Positions 61,026-64,000 of a stretch of DNA of 64,000 nt are shown piece after piece (positions within the stretch are counted from its first letter, which is position 1; every line of letters begins with the position of its first letter). The position numbers and the translations under genes are program-made. This DNA comes from Artocarpus heterophyllus. Lineage: Eukaryota > Streptophyta > Magnoliopsida > Rosales > Moraceae. The notes under the pieces are model-generated. The model saw only the letters and a list, made by a program, of their open reading frames with translations. It had not been told where the DNA came from and searched no databases. Location of the stretch: NCBI GenBank assembly GCA_025403435.1, contig CM046351.1:1461796-1525795 (forward strand). The letters run 5' to 3'.

Positions 61026-64000
61026 TGTTAGTTGGTTGGGCAATTAATAACAACCATAAAATACAGAAAACGGAAGCGTATTGGATCGAATTCAATACCT
61101 CCAGCCATTGTGTTTAATGCTCTGTTTTCCACCGAATTTGCACACTGTGTTCCTCCGTGAAAATGTTGTTTTCTGGGCACTCACAATTCTCACTTGATGG
61201 TGTAATTTTTTTGTTCAGAAAAGTATGCCCAGGGACCAGAGAATTTAATACCGTGACCATCACACGGGTGTAACGGTTACCAACCGTTACAAGAGACAGT
61301 TGAATCTCACGTGGGCCAAATCCGTATCACGTGGGCAACACGAATTTTTTAACATTCTCCCACTTGGCTCACGTATTACATCAACTGCTATAAAGAGAAA
61401 CAAAATACATGAATCATGGCGACAGGTCCTCTAAATAACGAGTATTATCTTCCATGTATCACAATATATCTTGTTTCTTAGATTTTCTATCTTATCTTAA
61501 TGAATAAACCCCATGTTTATTCTAGGTCCTAAACTTTAGTGATATTTCTCATAAATAAAGTTGCGCACTTAATTGAAGCTGAAAAGAGAAATTATCATAA
61601 ATATAGAGTTTCACAACAAGTAATTCAAAATTACATAAGGGAACCAAGTCCCATTCTATCCACATGATCCCTAAATTTTACTGGTGGCATGCCTTTAGTC
61701 AAGGGATCGGCAATCATCAATTCAGTGCTTATGTGTTCAATGACCACTGCTTTATTCTTAACACGCTCTCGTATGGCCAGATACTTAATGTCGATATGTT
61801 TGCTTCGACTACCGCTCTTGTTGTTTCTAGCCATAAAAACAGCAGCTGAATTGTCACAGAATATCTTCAACGGCCTAGAGATAGAATCCATAATCTTAAG
61901 CCCAGAAATGAAACTCTTGATCCATACACCATGTGAGGTAGCCTCAAAACAGGATACAAACTCGGCCTCCATAGTGGAAGTAGCAGTCAAGGTTTGTTTG
62001 GTGCTCCTCCATGAAGCAGCTCCACTAGCTAGCATGAAAATGTATCCAGAAGTTGATTTCCGTGAATCAATATAGCCAGCAAAGTCAGAATCAGAGTAGC
62101 CAATGACTTCCAAGTTATCAGTCCGTCTATACATAAGCATGTAGTCTTTGGTTCCTTGTAGGTACCTCATCACCTTCTTTGCAGCCTTCCAGTGGTCTAA
62201 TCCTGGATCACTCTGATATCTGCCCAACATTCCTACAGCAAATGCAATAACAGGTCTTGTGCAAACCTGAGCATACATAAGACTTCCAACAGCTGAAGCA
62301 TATGGAATGTTGTGCATCTGTTCTCTTTCAAGGTCATTTTTTGGGCACTGATTCAAATTGAATCTGTCACCCTTCACAATGGGAGCTATACTTGGTGAAC
62401 AATTTTTCATCCGAAATCTCTCCAAAACTTTGTTGATATAGGCTTCTTGAGACAGACCCAAAGTGCCTTTATATCTGTCTCTGTGTATCTTAATGCCTAT
62501 AACGAAGGATGCATCACCCATATCCTTCATGTCAAAGTTTTTAGAGAGGAATTGTTTTACCTCATGTAGCATACCCTTGTCATTGGTTGCAAGTAAAATG
62601 TCATCCACATATAGAACCAGGAAACAGATTTTACTCCCACTGACCTTCTGGTATATACATTGATCCATGATGTTCTCTACAAATCCAAATGAAGAGATGA
62701 CATCATGAAATTTCAAATACCACTGACGGGAGGCCTGCTTTAACCCATATATGGATTTCTTAAGCTTACATACTAACTGCTCACCATTACTAGAGGAGAA
62801 TCCTTCTGGTTGTTTCATATAAACCTCTTCCTCTAGTTCACCATTGAGAAATGCCGTTTTCACATCCATCTGTTGTAACTCTAAGTCAAAATGAGCAACA
62901 AGTGCCAAGATGATGCGGAGAGAATCTTTCTTGGATACAGGAGAAAAGGTCTCCTTGTAGTCGATTCCTTCTTTCTGAGTGAATCCTTTGGCCACGAGTC
63001 TTGCCTTATATCTTTCGATGTTGCCTAATGAGTCTTTCTTCGTTTTATAGACCCATTTACACCCTATGGCTTTTGCACCATCAGGCAACTCGACAAGATC
63101 CCAGACTCCATTGGATGCCATAGAATCCATCTCATCCTTCATTGCATCGTACCAAAGTTTTGATTCTTGGCAACTTATGGCTTGTGAAAATGTTTCGGGA
63201 TCATTTTCGGCTCCAATGTTGTACTCTGATTCCTGTAGATACACAACATAATCACTAGAAATTGCCGATTTCCTTTCTCTAGTAGATCTCCTTAATGTTG
63301 GTTCAACATTTTCCTGAGGAATCTGTTGTCCAACTTGTTGCTCAATTGTTTCCGTTGGTTCTTGAGCAACTTGACCTTCTAGATTATTATCAGCAATTTG
63401 TGGAACCTCAATGATCGGTTGCACAACACTCGGTTGGACTATAGGAGTGCTATGAACTATGATCAACCTATCACTTGATGTAGATGGTTGAGCTTCAGTA
63501 TGATCTCCTTCAGAAACTATGTTCCGAAATTGATCGCTCCCACTAATCAAGTCATTCTCAAGAAACTTGGCGTTCCTTGATTCCACAAATCTAGTGCTAT
63601 GAGTTGGACAGTAGAATCTATATCCTTTGGACCTCTCGGCATATCCAACGAAATATCCGCTAATGGTCCTCGGATCTAGCTTCTTCTCTTGTGGGTTGTA
63701 TACTCTTACTTCAGACGGACATCCCCAAACGCGTATATGTCGCAAACTCGGTTTCCAACCTTTCCATAACTCAAATGGCGTCTTTGGGACAGCCTTAGTC
63801 GGAACCCGGTTCAATATATACACAGCCGTCTTAAGAGCTTCAGTCCACAAGGACTTAGGTAGGTTGGAGTTACTCTGCATACTCCTCACCATGTCCATTA
63901 ATGTTCGGTTTCTTCTTTCTGCTACACCATTCTGATCCGGAGAACCAGGCATGGTGTATTGGGCAACTATCTCATGTTCTTGAAAAAACCTTGCAAATGG
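61026..64000 (-). mobile_element. Ty1/copia retrotransposon, 3' part, apparently intact
   Basis: The 3' LTR is 61026-61354 (329 bp), starting TGTTAAAAAATTCG and ending ACTAACA on minus. It is preceded by the polypurine tract CCAAGTGGGAGAA (61355-61367 on minus). The pol ORF runs from 61631 off the right edge with no stop. gag, 5' LTR and primer site lie outside the window. The LTR carries two CACGTGGG (ABRE/G-box) motifs near 61298 and 61328. Confidence 0.9.
61631..64000 (-). CDS. Ty1/copia Pol polyprotein (integrase C-part, RT, RNase H), 5' end off window
   Basis: Open for ~790 codons without a stop or shift. From the right edge: the end of the integrase core (TMPGSPDQNGVAERRNRT, with the third catalytic acid Glu in VAERRN), the GAG-pre/integrase tail (GYFVGYAERSKGYRFYCP), a Thr/Gln-rich linker, reverse transcriptase (WVYKTKKDSLGNIERYKARL, LQQMDVKTAFLNGELEEEVY, catalytic YVDDILLA), then RNase H (YSDSDFAGYIDSRKSTSG, STMEAEFVS, CDNSAAVFMARN, SRSKHIDIKY). 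It ends at a normal stop. The ATG at 63952 is internal; the frame continues past 64000. This copy could still supply copia enzymes if gag is intact. Confidence 0.95.
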   Translation of the reverse strand, partial: PFARFFQEHEIVAQYTMPGSPDQNGVAERRNRTLMDMVRSMQSNSNLPKSLWTEALKTAVYILNRVPTKAVPKTPFELWKGWKPSLRHIRVWGCPSEVRVYNPQEKKLDPRTISGYFVGYAERSKGYRFYCPTHSTRFVESRNAKFLENDLISGSDQFRNIVSEGDHTEAQPSTSSDRLIIVHSTPIVQPSVVQPIIEVPQIADNNLEGQVAQEPTETIEQQVGQQIPQENVEPTLRRSTRERKSAISSDYVVYLQESEYNIGAENDPETFSQAISCQESKLWYDAMKDEMDSMASNGVWDLVELPDGAKAIGCKWVYKTKKDSLGNIERYKARLVAKGFTQKEGIDYKETFSPVSKKDSLRIILALVAHFDLELQQMDVKTAFLNGELEEEVYMKQPEGFSSSNGEQLVCKLKKSIYGLKQASRQWYLKFHDVISSFGFVENIMDQCIYQKVSGSKICFLVLYVDDILLATNDKGMLHEVKQFLSKNFDMKDMGDASFVIGIKIHRDRYKGTLGLSQEAYINKVLERFRMKNCSPSIAPIVKGDRFNLNQCPKNDLEREQMHNIPYASAVGSLMYAQVCTRPVIAFAVGMLGRYQSDPGLDHWKAAKKVMRYLQGTKDYMLMYRRTDNLEVIGYSDSDFAGYIDSRKSTSGYIFMLASGAASWRSTKQTLTATSTMEAEFVSCFEATSHGVWIKSFISGLKIMDSISRPLKIFCDNSAAVFMARNNKSGSRSKHIDIKYLAIRERVKNKAVVIEHISTELMIADPLTKGMPPVKFRDHVDRMGLGSLM

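Overview
The window is nuclear DNA of a eudicot plant, probably a transposon-rich, possibly woody species; I cannot name it. The evidence is GT-AG introns, a PRR7-type clock gene, a chloroplast-type PPR gene, a plant topoisomerase VI A subunit, and several plant transposon families. From memory, PRR7, TOP6A/SPO11-3 and the adjacent PPR gene are also neighbours in Arabidopsis (At5g02810-02830). The adenylate kinase and thioredoxin-like genes also sit side by side there (At2g37250/37240).

Layout: 1-6000, PRR7-like gene on the minus strand, missing only its last exon off the left edge, with a G-box/evening-element-like promoter. 6300-23061, a transposon nest. It holds a MITE and a foldback-like element whose arms are degenerate G-rich/C-rich repeats. 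Inserted into those arms are a complete 8,968-bp Ty3-type LTR retrotransposon (7639-16606) and a solo LTR (17394-19773); a second solo LTR (20665-23061) lies in opposite orientation. The complete element has LTRs in which I saw no difference, a perfect 5-bp target duplication, a tRNA-iMet primer site and a polypurine tract. It has no gag-pol: it carries an intronless LOG-like (cytokinin-activating family) ORF and a basic Cys-rich ORF, both in element sense. This is the most unusual thing in the window.

23445-45850, an old tandem duplication of an [adenylate kinase - AAED1-like thioredoxin] block. Copy 1 keeps an intact adenylate kinase and only an exon scrap of the AAED1 gene. In copy 2 the adenylate kinase is reduced to intron and last-exon remnants. 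In place of its coding body sits an intronless organellar-type ribosomal protein L16 gene whose targeting leader looks derived from the adenylate kinase first exon. The copy-2 AAED1 gene is complete in layout but carries three lesions. A 5'-truncated LINE, a decayed Ty1/copia element with a nested Harbinger-type MITE, and other MITEs lie between them.

46969-48677, TOP6A/SPO11-3 (plus), tail-to-tail with the 12-exon PPR gene (minus, 49641-55231). 55.2-59.2 kb is AT-rich intergenic DNA. 59248-59442 is a likely small-protein gene. 61026-64000 is the 3' part of an apparently intact Ty1/copia element running off the right edge.

Exon borders were read by eye from splice consensus and reading-frame continuity; no alignment was run.
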